Shown: positions 25,517 through 34,901, counted from the stretch's first letter. The stretch: 64,000 nt of DNA from CAIJXB01 sp964455905 (GCA_964455905.1 CAYVYN010000002.1:124001-188000), one strand, 5' to 3'. Notes: generated from the sequence alone by a model not told the origin. Numbers and translations are program-made.

Positions 25517-26361
25517 CTTTTTGGTCCTGGCGTGAAGCTGGCTTTTCGCGTAGTCTTGAATTCCTCTAGGATTGGTTTTTCTGGAATTTTATAAAGAAAA
25601 TTGTCGTACTCATCTTTTGTATTTAAATTTTCTGTGATTTGAAAACACCAAGCGAAGTAGACAACTTCTGTCTTTTTTAACCCTTCCCAGAGTTCTTTAA
25701 ATCCTGTTCGTACTTCTTTATTTTGTATTTTTTTAAGTGCTCTAGACAGCTCTTTCAAATTGTATCTAATGTCATTTTTTTCGGAAACTTTATTGTGCCA
25801 TAGATGTTCCAGGCGAGCAATCTCTTCTTTGGCATCTAAAAGTCTATCTGAAGGAGCTAGGTACGTCATAGCAGAGGCAAAGATAAGTCGTATCGTATAG
25901 TATGGGTCTTTTGCTAGGTTGTATAAATTAAGATAAACTCCTCTATAAACAATCTCTATAGGTTTTTTGTAAAATACGTGGAGGCCTATTTCTGCATATT
26001 TTTTTTGTGAATAAAGATCTGCGGTTGTATGTAGTGTAGCAAAAGAAATCCTTAAAATATCAAAAGGAATACGTGCGGCATGCCAAATTGCAAAAAGAGA
26101 ACCATAAAAAAAGAAGCCAGGTATACATCTCAGGGCAAGCGAACGAATCACAGCTTCAGGAGAGAGGTCCCCATCAGATTTTCTTAAGTAGATGTCCCTT
26201 GTTTTGGTATTTACTGTATAAAGATTTTCTTTGGTTTTTTCATAATAGTAATCGCTACCCAAGGAATAATACGTTAATTTTCCTATTTGTTCTGGGTAGG
26301 CCCACTTATTTGGAGTGCTTTCTCCCAGTAGAAAGTTATATGCTGTAGTAATCATGAGCAT
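25513..26361 (-). CDS. Unidentified protein, first gene of the variable island
   Basis: I do not recognise this 282-residue protein. It is rich in tyrosine and aromatic residues, with two or three moderately hydrophobic stretches (about 78-105 and 150-172) and a charged C-terminal half. It has no signal peptide. Its layout (aromatic N-terminus, a RIPFDILRISFATLH membrane-proximal helix, repeated around YNLAKDPYYTIRLIFASAMTYLAP) recalls the internal repeat of the protein at 30560 but is much diverged. It follows the 26379 gene by 17 bases on the same strand. Confidence 0.5.
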   Translation of the reverse strand: MLMITTAYNFLLGESTPNKWAYPEQIGKLTYYSLGSDYYYEKTKENLYTVNTKTRDIYLRKSDGDLSPEAVIRSLALRCIPGFFFYGSLFAIWHAARIPFDILRISFATLHTTADLYSQKKYAEIGLHVFYKKPIEIVYRGVYLNLYNLAKDPYYTIRLIFASAMTYLAPSDRLLDAKEEIARLEHLWHNKVSEKNDIRYNLKELSRALKKIQNKEVRTGFKELWEGLKKTEVVYFAWCFQITENLNTKDEYDNFLYKIPEKPILEEFKTTRKASFTPGPKS

Positions 26362-26378
26362 TTCTTCTTGTTAATAGG

Positions 26379-28607
26379 TTATTCACTTGGGTTTATAACC
26401 AATTTGTTTATAGCCAAGGTGATAATCGCCTTCAGCGTTTCTTGGTTTTTGATCACATCAATCTGTTCCCCAATTTTAGCAGTTACCTCTTCTTTAAACA
26501 GGTTCTGCGCTATGAAAACAGAGGTTTTTCCAACGATTTGATCTGGTTTAATCCCATAGCTTTCGATAAGAGAGTAAGCAGAGCTTCCCTTTTGAAATCC
26601 TAAAGGAGTGAAACGGTTTTTCATTTCAGGGTTTTCTTTTAGGGATCGAAGCTTTTCTCTAAATATTTCCAGAGGTTCTTTCGGGATTGGCTCAAGAAAG
26701 ACGCGCTCTAAAGAGTAGAAATCTACGTCTTCTACTGGTTCTTCTATGTTTGGCGCTCCAATAAATTGCATTTGGTCTAGTAAAACTTTGCAAATAGGAT
26801 GGAATTCCGTAAGCAAAGCTTCTTCTGCTTCTTTCGGCAGACCTTTGATTTTATTGGAGAAATCAATGGTCTCTTGGATGATTTTTGAAAGAGCCAGTGA
26901 TTCTTCAGCAGAATCTGGAAGCGCTTGTGTTGCAGAGTTTTCGTATGCTGTTAGTTTCAAGAGAAAGTCTTCTCTTGTTGTTTTAAAAAGTTTCTGTGTG
27001 CTTTCAGAGTCAGCCCCTAATAGGCTTGTACTTCCAGTTGTAGCAACTAATTCAAAAAGCCCATTTTCTAGTTTGTGGTTAGCTACTTCTTCCTGGATAA
27101 ATTTTATAACATCTGTCGATTTTTTTTCTAACGGCTCGTTTTGTCTAATGAGTGTGCGGAGTCTTTCACTTGATTCTTTTGTCAAAGTGAAGTTTTTAGC
27201 TTGGGGTTCCACTTGTTTAGCAAAAAGTTCTAGAATTGGTTTGTCTAGTCTTCCATTGAGATGTTCTGTGATCAGACCTTCTATAGAAGTTTGTAGCGGA
27301 GCGACTGTATTTATCGGTTCTCTAAAGAACTCTTGAGCTGCATTCTCTCCCAAAAGAAGGTATTCTTCTAATTTGATAGGGCTTCCGAATTCCAATATAG
27401 CTTGAAGGAGTTTTTCTGTAGAAGTAGAGGCGAGATCTTCTAAGATAGTTTCATGATCGCCAAAAGGAACGAGTTCTCGCAAGTTTAGAGAGCTATAAAG
27501 ATCAAGGATAAGACCTTTTAAAAAAGGTTTAACCTCAGCAAATTCTTCTTGCTTAAACTTAGCCGGGTTTGAAAGAGAATCAGGCTTATTTAAAGCCGTA
27601 GAAATCTTTTCCATCCACCCTGCTATTTGGGGACGTATAAAAAGAGGATTCACCAAAAGAGGAACGCATGAAGCGATCACTCCTTCGCTAGGAATATCTT
27701 TACCTCCTCCTAGGGTAGATGTTATAGCTTCCCCAAGAAGGTTTTTTGTCCACTTTGAAATAATTTTGTCTACCTGTTTAAAGAAAGTGCCAACTACAGA
27801 GGGTGAATGGTAGTTTTTAAAATATTCTATATCTGGAAGGCAGTCACTGATGATTTTTTCGCTTAATTTTCGGCATATGATGTGCAACTGTAAGTCGTTG
27901 CTGGGAAGAGCGCTTTGACCAGTGTATGGGCTAATTGTAGATGAGGCATCTTTAAGGACCTCTTTAACCCATGTCATTATAGGAGTTTTGTCATCAAAAC
28001 CAGCTCTTATTTCATTTAATAAGTTCATGACTAGATTTTCTGTTAGCTTAGTTATAAAATCATGAGTAAGAAAAAACCATATCCGAGCAACCAATTTCCC
28101 TTTCCAACTTAGTTCATCTCCAAAATGCTGGAAATAAAGGTCTATGGGATTTTGATTAGATGTGGCTGTTTTTATAAGAGCTATTAATTTGTCGGAATCC
28201 GCAGCTTTTCCAAAAATAGTAGAGTGCAAAACAGAAACGGTAAGCAATATGCTTTTGTCTTGGATGAGTTTTTTGATTTTAATGTCTGTGGCTGCTCGTT
28301 TCGCTCTTAATTCTAACGTGTAGGTATCTGTAATACCTGCTTTTTCTTTGATTTTTGGCAGAAGTTCTTCGTATTGAGCAATTAAAGGAGCGAAATCTTC
28401 TCTTTTGGTGTTTGGTTGAGACGCTGTTGGTGAAGAACCTATTTTACCAAGGAGGTTTACGCATGCTGCTATACCACCGATAGTGGCTATAGCTCCTACA
28501 TAAGGAGCTGCTATAAGAGCAACGCCAGCAGTACCCATTAAAATCGAAGGATTTAGGTTTTGGCAAAATCCCCAGAAAGAGCTGCTTCCTGAAATTGGTT
28601 GACTCAT
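26379..28607 (-). CDS. Large unidentified protein with one N-terminal hydrophobic hairpin
   Basis: The 742-residue protein has a single glycine/alanine-rich hydrophobic hairpin at about residues 22-55 (MGTAGVALIAAPYVGAIATI, then GGIAACVNLLGKI). A long soluble helical region follows, with periodic LxxxL and acidic patches. There is no enzyme motif. A hydrophobic hairpin close to the N-terminus of a long soluble body fits an inclusion-membrane or secreted effector candidate. It is probably co-transcribed with the 25513 gene, 17 bases downstream. Confidence 0.55.
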   Translation of the reverse strand: MSQPISGSSSFWGFCQNLNPSILMGTAGVALIAAPYVGAIATIGGIAACVNLLGKIGSSPTASQPNTKREDFAPLIAQYEELLPKIKEKAGITDTYTLELRAKRAATDIKIKKLIQDKSILLTVSVLHSTIFGKAADSDKLIALIKTATSNQNPIDLYFQHFGDELSWKGKLVARIWFFLTHDFITKLTENLVMNLLNEIRAGFDDKTPIMTWVKEVLKDASSTISPYTGQSALPSNDLQLHIICRKLSEKIISDCLPDIEYFKNYHSPSVVGTFFKQVDKIISKWTKNLLGEAITSTLGGGKDIPSEGVIASCVPLLVNPLFIRPQIAGWMEKISTALNKPDSLSNPAKFKQEEFAEVKPFLKGLILDLYSSLNLRELVPFGDHETILEDLASTSTEKLLQAILEFGSPIKLEEYLLLGENAAQEFFREPINTVAPLQTSIEGLITEHLNGRLDKPILELFAKQVEPQAKNFTLTKESSERLRTLIRQNEPLEKKSTDVIKFIQEEVANHKLENGLFELVATTGSTSLLGADSESTQKLFKTTREDFLLKLTAYENSATQALPDSAEESLALSKIIQETIDFSNKIKGLPKEAEEALLTEFHPICKVLLDQMQFIGAPNIEEPVEDVDFYSLERVFLEPIPKEPLEIFREKLRSLKENPEMKNRFTPLGFQKGSSAYSLIESYGIKPDQIVGKTSVFIAQNLFKEEVTAKIGEQIDVIKNQETLKAIITLAINKLVINPSE

Positions 28608-28756
28608 CCTTACACCTATTTTTTGATTTTTAGATAACTATTTCTTTTACAAACTCTATTATACCTATAATTTATTTTATAATCAATCTTGTTGTTTATT
28701 TGTTTTGTGATGTTTTTGTGTAATTAATTGCTTTATAGTATTTTGCGTTTTTTTAT

Positions 28757-30394
28757 TTAATTAAGTATCTTAAAGAATGATAGAATCAGGTTTAATATCT
28801 CAGGTTTCAGACGAGGATGTTTTCCTGGGGTTTGACTTTCTTCTGAAAAGGGGTCTACGTAAGCTAGAAATGTATTTTTTCTTACTCTATCAAGGTGGTT
28901 TTGTAATACTTCTTCTAAGGATGTTTTTCCTTCCAGGGCTCGAATAAGAGTTTCTTCAAAGAGGGGGGGTAATTCGTCTTTTGCAAGCTGCTGATTAATT
29001 GCCGAGACTCTATTTAATAGAGGGAGCTCTTCAAAAGTAGGCTCGTTATCTAGGGAAATAGCTTGCGCGATTTTTTTACATAGTGGTTCTACAAGGGGAG
29101 TTGAAAGCTCTGCTTGTAGGCTCATTCTATTTTGTAATGTAAGATTTTTTTCCTTGAAAAAGGTTTTAGCTTTTTCAAGGCTTAGGACTTCTAAGATGAA
29201 GGTTATTGAATCATTTGTAGGATCAGGTAGGGGTATTTTAGATTCCTTGAGGTGCTTTAAAAGCTTTACCCAAAGGTTTATGCTGTTTGTTATGGGCGAG
29301 GTTTGTGCTATGTTAAGTCCTTGTATTTCTTGAAATTTTCTATTTGCTAAAAGTTGAAACTCTTCTTTTTTCCAATCGCTAGACTGTTCTTTGATCCAGT
29401 CTAAGACCATTTCTCTAAAATCTAGAGAAGATTCGATTTTTTCTTGCAGGTATTCTTTAATTAGATGAGCTGTGTAGATTTTAAAAAAGTCACGAATTAG
29501 CTGCTTTTGATTAAGTCGTATAAGAGTGGAGCTTTCTTCGGCGTAGCCAGCCCCAGGGATTCCTAGCAAAGCTCCTAGATTTGCCATGTAGGCAGATAGT
29601 GCGTGCGCTGTATTTTCTAATTCGACTTGCTTTTTTAGTGATTCAATAATTTTTGCTACCTGTTCATTTGCGATTTTTTCTCGTAATTCCCCTAAAAAAA
29701 AGTGAATTTTTTCTTCTAAAGATGTTGCCTCTATAGGGGTGATCTTTTGTAGTCTTTGATATATTTCCGTGCAGGTACTTACGTATCTTCCGCCGCAGTG
29801 ATAGCCTGTAAAAGATAAATCAAGTACGAGTCTTGCTTTGGCTTGTAAAAGATCTTCGTAGATAGGATAGTCTCTTTCCAACATCGAAGGGGCGGTACCC
29901 CCTCGAGACGCTATAAAATCTAAAAATGCCTTATTTACTTTGTAAATAGCAAATCTAGTGATTCCTTCCACATGAATGAAAAAATTTATAAGTTTTATAG
30001 AGCCCGCTTCAGGGGTTTTAAAAAAACTTTTTTTTTCTTCTACCCTTTGAATAAATGTATTAAGACCATAGACTAATTGAGCTTTTGAATAGGTGTATCC
30101 TTCCTCTTTGCGGGTTGAAGGTGGCATATAGCCTGGGAGACAGGGGCTGTCGAAATTAATTTCTTGAAACATCATAAATAACTCGTCGATTTGAATAGAC
30201 TGCGGGATTTTTTCTAGATCAATAGATAGATATTGGGTTTTTAAGTGATTTAAGTTGATGGTTGGGTCAGCGAACTGAAAAGGATCTCTTTTTATAATAG
30301 CGCAAATTTTTGAAAGAAGAGTGTTCTTTATAGTGGTATTTGGTAACTCTGTTTGGATTTTAAGTAGGGAAGATCCTAATAATTGAGTTGTCAT
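28757..30394 (-). CDS. Unidentified 545-residue helical protein
   Basis: The protein has no signal peptide and no clear membrane segment. Most of it reads as amphipathic helices with glutamate- and lysine-rich surfaces. The glycine-containing run NLGALLGIPGAG (about 273-284) is the only hydrophobic patch. An AAAGG site precedes ATG 30394. Style and location match the neighbouring unknown gene at 26379, 149 bases away, but I see no clear sequence similarity between them. Function unknown. Confidence 0.5.
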   Translation of the reverse strand: MTTQLLGSSLLKIQTELPNTTIKNTLLSKICAIIKRDPFQFADPTINLNHLKTQYLSIDLEKIPQSIQIDELFMMFQEINFDSPCLPGYMPPSTRKEEGYTYSKAQLVYGLNTFIQRVEEKKSFFKTPEAGSIKLINFFIHVEGITRFAIYKVNKAFLDFIASRGGTAPSMLERDYPIYEDLLQAKARLVLDLSFTGYHCGGRYVSTCTEIYQRLQKITPIEATSLEEKIHFFLGELREKIANEQVAKIIESLKKQVELENTAHALSAYMANLGALLGIPGAGYAEESSTLIRLNQKQLIRDFFKIYTAHLIKEYLQEKIESSLDFREMVLDWIKEQSSDWKKEEFQLLANRKFQEIQGLNIAQTSPITNSINLWVKLLKHLKESKIPLPDPTNDSITFILEVLSLEKAKTFFKEKNLTLQNRMSLQAELSTPLVEPLCKKIAQAISLDNEPTFEELPLLNRVSAINQQLAKDELPPLFEETLIRALEGKTSLEEVLQNHLDRVRKNTFLAYVDPFSEESQTPGKHPRLKPEILNLILSFFKILN

Positions 30395-30499
30395 GGATGA
30401 AGCCTTTTAATAATTTATGAAATTAATTATATCTAAATGTATTTAATAAATAAACGTAAAAGCAATTAAATTTTTTATTTCATGCCAGTTAGGCGTTTG

Positions 30500-30529
30500 T
30501 TGATTTTTTTTATTGAAAATAGATATAAT
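30500..30529 (+). promoter_or_regulatory. Putative promoter for the 30560 gene
   Basis: TTGATT (30500-30505) and TATAAT (30524-30529) are 18 bases apart in the 165-base divergent spacer between the 28757 and 30560 genes. The -10 box is a perfect consensus match. The gene starts 30 bases downstream. Confidence 0.55.
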
Positions 30530-30559
30530 TTATGTTGAATATATGAATAAGAGGGAAAT

Positions 30560-31474
30560 ATGAGGATTACTGCTTTTGAAAGTTTTAATTACAGTCCAAG
30601 GCACAAAGAATGGGGCTGCCCTTCGTTTGATGAATACCCAGTTTCTGCACGTGTAGTAGCGGTTTCTTTTGCAGTAGTTGATGTAGCATTAAAAATTATT
30701 GTAAGTGTAGCGAATGTTGCCCCTCCTATAGGAGGCGCCGCTGCCAATCTTTTTGGTATGCCGTTTAAATCAGATTATACTTTAAAAGATACCTTATACT
30801 ACACGGAATCGACTCTTTTGAGAGTAGTATTGATCCCTGTGAGTGTATCTATGGCTCCGGTTCATCTTTTTTTTCAAACAGCCAGAATTTTAATAAGCGG
30901 ACAGTGCGGTTTTCCCCGTGTAGGCAAGTCTTTTTATCCTGAATGGAACACGCGTATTTCAGAAGCCCAAGTAGAAATTTACGATAGATTAAATGCATAT
31001 TCCGAGAGCAATCCATTTCTAGGACGCTTAGCAGGCTTGCCTGTTTGCGTACTTGATGTTGCATTAAACGTAGTTAAAGCGCCAATAAAGGCTATTTGGA
31101 ATATATATGCGGGTATTTGTTGTTTGTTTTCGTCTAGTCAATATTCTTGGGATAACTCACCTACTTATTTTCAAGTTGCTTTTGCCAGTCTAGTCTCGAT
31201 ACCCGTAGTTCTTGCCATGGCTCCAGTTAAAGTTTTTTTTCAATTTAGTGCCATGCTGATAAATCCAACAAAAGTACGGTCTATCAATTTTGAATTAAGG
31301 CTAGATGAGGATTGGCTGGTGACAGAATACAAACAAACTTTTTACGGAAGAGAATATCGAAAAAGCACTGAACCTAAACAATGCTATGCATATCGCTGCG
31401 AATATATCAACCCTTACTCGCCGCCCGCTATACAAGAAAAGACGGCCGATTTCCTCTATAAACAAGTTCCATAA
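30560..31474 (+). CDS. Unidentified membrane-associated protein with internal duplication
   Basis: The 304-residue protein contains the same unit twice. Unit one (about 30-115) runs VVDVALKIIVSV ... LLRVVLIPVSVSMAPVHLFF. Unit two (about 160-240) runs VLDVALNVVKAP ... FASLVSIPVVLAMAPVKVFF. Each unit contains two hydrophobic segments, giving four in all. There is no signal peptide. The tail (245-304) is soluble and tyrosine-rich. It is transcribed from a near-consensus promoter. Function unknown; a host-membrane effector is possible. Confidence 0.55.
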   Translation: MRITAFESFNYSPRHKEWGCPSFDEYPVSARVVAVSFAVVDVALKIIVSVANVAPPIGGAAANLFGMPFKSDYTLKDTLYYTESTLLRVVLIPVSVSMAPVHLFFQTARILISGQCGFPRVGKSFYPEWNTRISEAQVEIYDRLNAYSESNPFLGRLAGLPVCVLDVALNVVKAPIKAIWNIYAGICCLFSSSQYSWDNSPTYFQVAFASLVSIPVVLAMAPVKVFFQFSAMLINPTKVRSINFELRLDEDWLVTEYKQTFYGREYRKSTEPKQCYAYRCEYINPYSPPAIQEKTADFLYKQVP

Positions 31475-31538
31475 GAAAAAAAATTTTATTAATTTAGAAT
31501 TTAGGATATTTTTTTAAGTCTAATTTTTTCCAACTGCC

Positions 31539-31803
31539 TCACTCTATCTGATGAGATGGGGCAGTAAGAGCCTGCATAAGATTGCTATCATCTATGAAGC
31601 TAACTGGCTGTATTGATAAGTCTTCTTTCTCTTTAGTTTACTATGCTTTTTTAAGGATTACTACCAAGCCTTCTAGATTTGAAATTAGATTGAAAAGCTC
31701 TTTGTCTATAGTTTGATCTTTCATTTTTTATGACTAGTTCGGTCTCTTCTATCCTATTTAGCACTTCTGCTAAGTTTTGATTTTTTTTGTAAATTGTTTC
31801 TGT
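31539..31803 (-). pseudogene. Broken minus-strand gene in the 31475-31904 gap
   Basis: Between the two plus-strand genes, the minus strand holds protein-like sequence with disruptions. From 31803 one frame reads TETIYKKNQNLAEVLNRIEE and on to TELVIKN. The adjacent frame then continues MKDQTIDKELFNLISNLEGL to ILKKA. Two stop codons follow, and the same frame resumes KEKEDLSIQPVSFIDDSNLM and ends with TGA at 31541-31539. One frameshift plus two nonsense codons in about 265 bases mark a decayed gene. Its identity is unknown. Confidence 0.45.
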
Positions 31804-31904
31804 TTAACAAGTTGATTTTATTATTTTTTATTTTATTAATGTTATTTTTTGTAAATTAATTAATTGTTATTATTAAGTTTTAAACATTGCAAAATAGGTG
31901 AAGT

Positions 31905-33026
31905 ATGAGTGACGTTTCTTCTCAAATGAAAAGCGATGCGGCGTTTATAGGGGTCGCTGCAAAAAATATCCCAACATCCTTATTTGCGCAGGATGCGAAG
32001 TTGATCGGGTCAGAGGGTGCTATTAAAACAAAAGAGGCCTTGAAGGTATTAGATAGATACGTTTCTGCTTTGGCAGCGGATACTACTAAGCCGCTATCTC
32101 CAGAAAAAGTAGAAGAAATACACTTTCTCCAAGAGTATTTGACCGCTTTAATCGGGGCAAGGGGCGGATCTATTCCTACAAAACTAAGTTCTGGAGGGCT
32201 AATTCAAAGACAAACACAACTAGACGCGATCAAAAATACTTTTTCTAGGGTTCTTCAAGGGCGTAATATGGAACCCGTTTTCAGCAGTGATGTGAGGTTT
32301 TCTTCGGGGAAAATGAGTCTAAAATTTAAATCTTCATCAGGTGATGATATTGAAATTTCTAAGCAAGAAAGCGGACAGATAAATGTAAATACAAAGGAAA
32401 AAGATTCTTTTACGGTGAGCTCTCGAATCAATCAGGTGAAAAGCGATGAATCACGAAAAGGCGGGAATTTTGTTCGTTTTACTTCGGAAGTTCCTGGAAC
32501 GACTTCTTTAGAAAAGATAGGCAATTTGATAGCTACCATGGATGAAGGAAGTCAGGATGCTCTTATCAAGGAGCTTTATGATAATCTTCCCGAAAGCGCT
32601 AAAAAAGCAAATCTCCTGGATAGTCTTTGTAGTTATTATAAAGTTTCTGAGGACGCTCCGGATCTAAAAGTCGCAATTTTAGCCCAGAAAACGTATTTAA
32701 GTTGTAGCGCAACGAGCTTACTTACTTCTCATCAACAATTACAAATGACCGCTTTGCCAAAGCTTGATATAGAAGATACAGACACACTTGTGCCTACTAT
32801 AACACTAGCAAGAGATGCTACAGGTATTGCCCGTCCTAAAATAGAGGTGCAGACCAGCGATCAAATTCCAGTTAAAACACCTCCGCCTGGAGCTAAAAGT
32901 ATAGCGAAACTTAACCCTAAGAGAGATTATGTAGATACTCACAGGGGACAGCTTAGAGCTGTTTGCGATCCTATAGCGGGAACTATAGAGGGTAGTTTTA
33001 CCATGGTGCCAAGGGAAAGATCTTAG
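31905..33026 (+). CDS. Unidentified soluble protein, candidate secreted effector
   Basis: The 373-residue protein has no signal peptide or membrane segment. The N-terminus is serine/alanine-rich and polar (MSDVSSQMKSDAAFIGVAAK), a composition common in type III secretion signals. A middle beta-rich part (VRFSSGKMSLKFKSSSGDDI, about 127-200) and a helical part (200-270) precede a disordered proline/threonine tail. It ends 3 bases before the convergent hemW stop, marking the right edge of the variable island. Confidence 0.5.
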   Translation: MSDVSSQMKSDAAFIGVAAKNIPTSLFAQDAKLIGSEGAIKTKEALKVLDRYVSALAADTTKPLSPEKVEEIHFLQEYLTALIGARGGSIPTKLSSGGLIQRQTQLDAIKNTFSRVLQGRNMEPVFSSDVRFSSGKMSLKFKSSSGDDIEISKQESGQINVNTKEKDSFTVSSRINQVKSDESRKGGNFVRFTSEVPGTTSLEKIGNLIATMDEGSQDALIKELYDNLPESAKKANLLDSLCSYYKVSEDAPDLKVAILAQKTYLSCSATSLLTSHQQLQMTALPKLDIEDTDTLVPTITLARDATGIARPKIEVQTSDQIPVKTPPPGAKSIAKLNPKRDYVDTHRGQLRAVCDPIAGTIEGSFTMVPRERS

Positions 33027-33029
33027 TTT

Positions 33030-34172
33030 TTATATAAGCTCTGAGGCTACAGTGTCATAAAACTTTAAACCTTCCTCGGTAAGAGAAAGAATAGAATCTT
33101 CTTTTTTAAGAAGGTTCTTTGCTACTAGAGTTTCTACCGATTCAGCTAAAGAAGGGAAAAGGCTTGGGAATTTTACGAGGTCGACGCCTTTTAAAAGACG
33201 TAGCTCTATGGCTAAGAGTTCTTTTTGGCTAGCTTCCGGCGTGAGTTTTTCTGTGAAATCTTCTGAAGTAAGTCCTTTTTCTATCGATTCAGCCCATTTT
33301 TTTAAGTGCGATGTTTTTCTAAAGCGTCTTCCTTCTAGGTAACTGAAAGCGGAGGGGCCAAGTCCAAGAAACGGACGTCCAGTCCAGTATCCTGTATTAT
33401 GTACTGATTCATATCCTTTTTTTGCAAAAGCTGAAATTTCATACCTAGCAAGATCTGCTTCAGGAAATTTTTTTGTTGCGATATTTAACATCGCTAAAGC
33501 GTCTTCTTCATTAGGTAGGTTTGGAGTCAGGGAGGAGCGCTTTTTATAAAAAACAGTATTTGGTTCAAAGACTAAATTGTAAAGAGATAGGTGTGTAATC
33601 GGTAGCTTTATTGCTTCTTCAATACTGTGTTCCCAAGTGGAAATGGTCTGGTGAGGCAGTTCATACATGAGATCAATCGATATATTTGTAATGCCAGCTT
33701 CATGGCTCGCGTATACAGCTTTTTTTCCTTCTTCAGCGCTGTGAGTTCTTCCTAATATTTTTAAAAGATCTTCATCAAACGACTGGATCCCTAAACTGAC
33801 ACGATTAATCCCAGCTTTCAAAAAGTCTTGCATCCCTTCTTTTGTGGTTTTTTCTGGATTGCCTTCTAGGGTGATTTCGCAGTTTTTTGATATGGCTATA
33901 GGGCCTTTTCTAATTTCTTCTAATAGATCGTGAAGAATGCTGGGAGCAAGTAGTGAAGGTGTTCCTCCTCCAAAATAGATAGAGACAAGCTCTTTGCCTT
34001 CTAAAACACGAGATTCTAAAAACCATTCTTGATAGAGGGTTTTAATAAAAAGCTTTTGGCTTTCTAGCGAGTTTGGCAGAACAAAAAAATGACAATATGG
34101 GCATTTTTTGGAGCAAAAGGGAACGTGAATGTACAGGCTTGCAGGAGGCAAGCCTGTTTTTTTACCAGTCAT
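33030..34172 (-). CDS. hemW: Radical SAM protein HemW (HemN-like)
   Basis: The 380-residue protein has the radical-SAM cluster motif C-x3-C-x2-C in PFCSKKCPYCHF (about 18-29), the GGGTPS glycine motif, and the NRVSLGIQSFDE and LGRTHS blocks of the HemN/HemW family. HemW-type proteins bind heme and act in heme trafficking rather than as coproporphyrinogen dehydrogenase; the compact length and lack of the extra N-terminal HemN segment favour HemW. Its ATG overlaps the preceding gene by 11 bases. C. trachomatis CT052 is the positional match from memory. Confidence 0.85.
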   Translation of the reverse strand: MTGKKTGLPPASLYIHVPFCSKKCPYCHFFVLPNSLESQKLFIKTLYQEWFLESRVLEGKELVSIYFGGGTPSLLAPSILHDLLEEIRKGPIAISKNCEITLEGNPEKTTKEGMQDFLKAGINRVSLGIQSFDEDLLKILGRTHSAEEGKKAVYASHEAGITNISIDLMYELPHQTISTWEHSIEEAIKLPITHLSLYNLVFEPNTVFYKKRSSLTPNLPNEEDALAMLNIATKKFPEADLARYEISAFAKKGYESVHNTGYWTGRPFLGLGPSAFSYLEGRRFRKTSHLKKWAESIEKGLTSEDFTEKLTPEASQKELLAIELRLLKGVDLVKFPSLFPSLAESVETLVAKNLLKKEDSILSLTEEGLKFYDTVASELI

Positions 34173-34629
34173 TAGATTCTGGATCTTCTAAAATCCCGCG
34201 TCTCCAACGATTACGATCGCTGTAGGGATCTTCTTCTTCCTCTTCGTCTTCTTTGGTGTGCGTGTTTTCTTCTTGTTCTGAAGTTTCTTCGCCTGTCCCA
34301 GACTCTGTTTCAAAAGATTCTGTATCCATGTCCATGTCTAAGTCTGTCATTCCCTCTTCGCCGATATCAATATCTGGCAAGCTGTGGGGTTCTTGGAAAG
34401 CTTGTCTTCCATGAGGAGCTCTTTTAGGAAGAGAGAATTCTTCGAGCTCTCCGCTTTCTTTTAAAAAACGTAATCTGTTTTTCTCTTCTTCGATTCTTTC
34501 TTGAAGAGTTTTGATTTCGTCTTTATGTTTTTCTAAGTCTTTTTTAGGAACAAGACCTAACTTAAGCCAATGATCTAGATCGTGTAGTTCACTTTCTAGC
34601 TTTTTTAATCTTTCACTTTTGATGTTCAT
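34162..34629 (-). CDS. Conserved chlamydial hypothetical protein (CT053 position)
   Basis: The 155-residue protein begins with a coiled coil (about 5-60: LKKLESELHDLDHWLKLGL, KDEIKTLQERIEEEKNRL). It continues into an acidic, disordered stretch (85-140, many E, D, S) and ends in an RNRWRRGILEDPESNDW tail. By position between hemW and sucA it corresponds to CT053, which I recall being tested as a type III secretion substrate. Co-transcribed with hemW (11-base overlap). No enzymatic motif. Confidence 0.6.
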   Translation of the reverse strand: MNIKSERLKKLESELHDLDHWLKLGLVPKKDLEKHKDEIKTLQERIEEEKNRLRFLKESGELEEFSLPKRAPHGRQAFQEPHSLPDIDIGEEGMTDLDMDMDTESFETESGTGEETSEQEENTHTKEDEEEEEDPYSDRNRWRRGILEDPESNDW

Positions 34630-34734
34630 ACAACCACGACCTGTTAATCATTAAAAAAACAATAGGCTCTTTAGGACTCGCCCATTGTAGGGTTAAGGTA
34701 TCTTGTTTTGACTGTTTACTTTAAAAAATTTTTT

Positions 34735-34901
34735 TTGGCAATCCTGTTTTCTTTTAAATATACAAAATAATTTTCCTTAAGAAAGGAGGTGAGATTATCA
34801 GCAGCACTCTCATTGTTGGCAATGATAAAAATTATTTCTTTTTTAAAGGAGGCTGTTGTGTTATAACCCAAAAATAAAGAGAAGTATATAAAAGGAGTAA
34901 T
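34735..34901 (+). promoter_or_regulatory. sucA promoter and long structured leader with extra Shine-Dalgarno sites
   Basis: TTGGCA (34735-34740) and TATACA (34759-34764) are 18 bases apart. About 130 bases of leader follow. It contains two strong ribosome-binding sequences before the sucA one: GAAAGGAGGTGA (34781-34792), which can pair with the preceding TTCCTT, and AAAGGAGG (34845-34852), followed at good spacing by GTG-TTA-TAA, a two-codon ORF. A TTATCA / TGATAA inverted repeat (34795-34800 and 34823-34828) lies between. The true sucA site is AAAGGAG at 34891-34897. Confidence 0.4.

Noticed and set aside
31533..31565. Hairpin ACTGCC / GGCAGT as a terminator
   Set aside because: No T run follows on either strand, and most of it lies within the decayed minus-strand frame.
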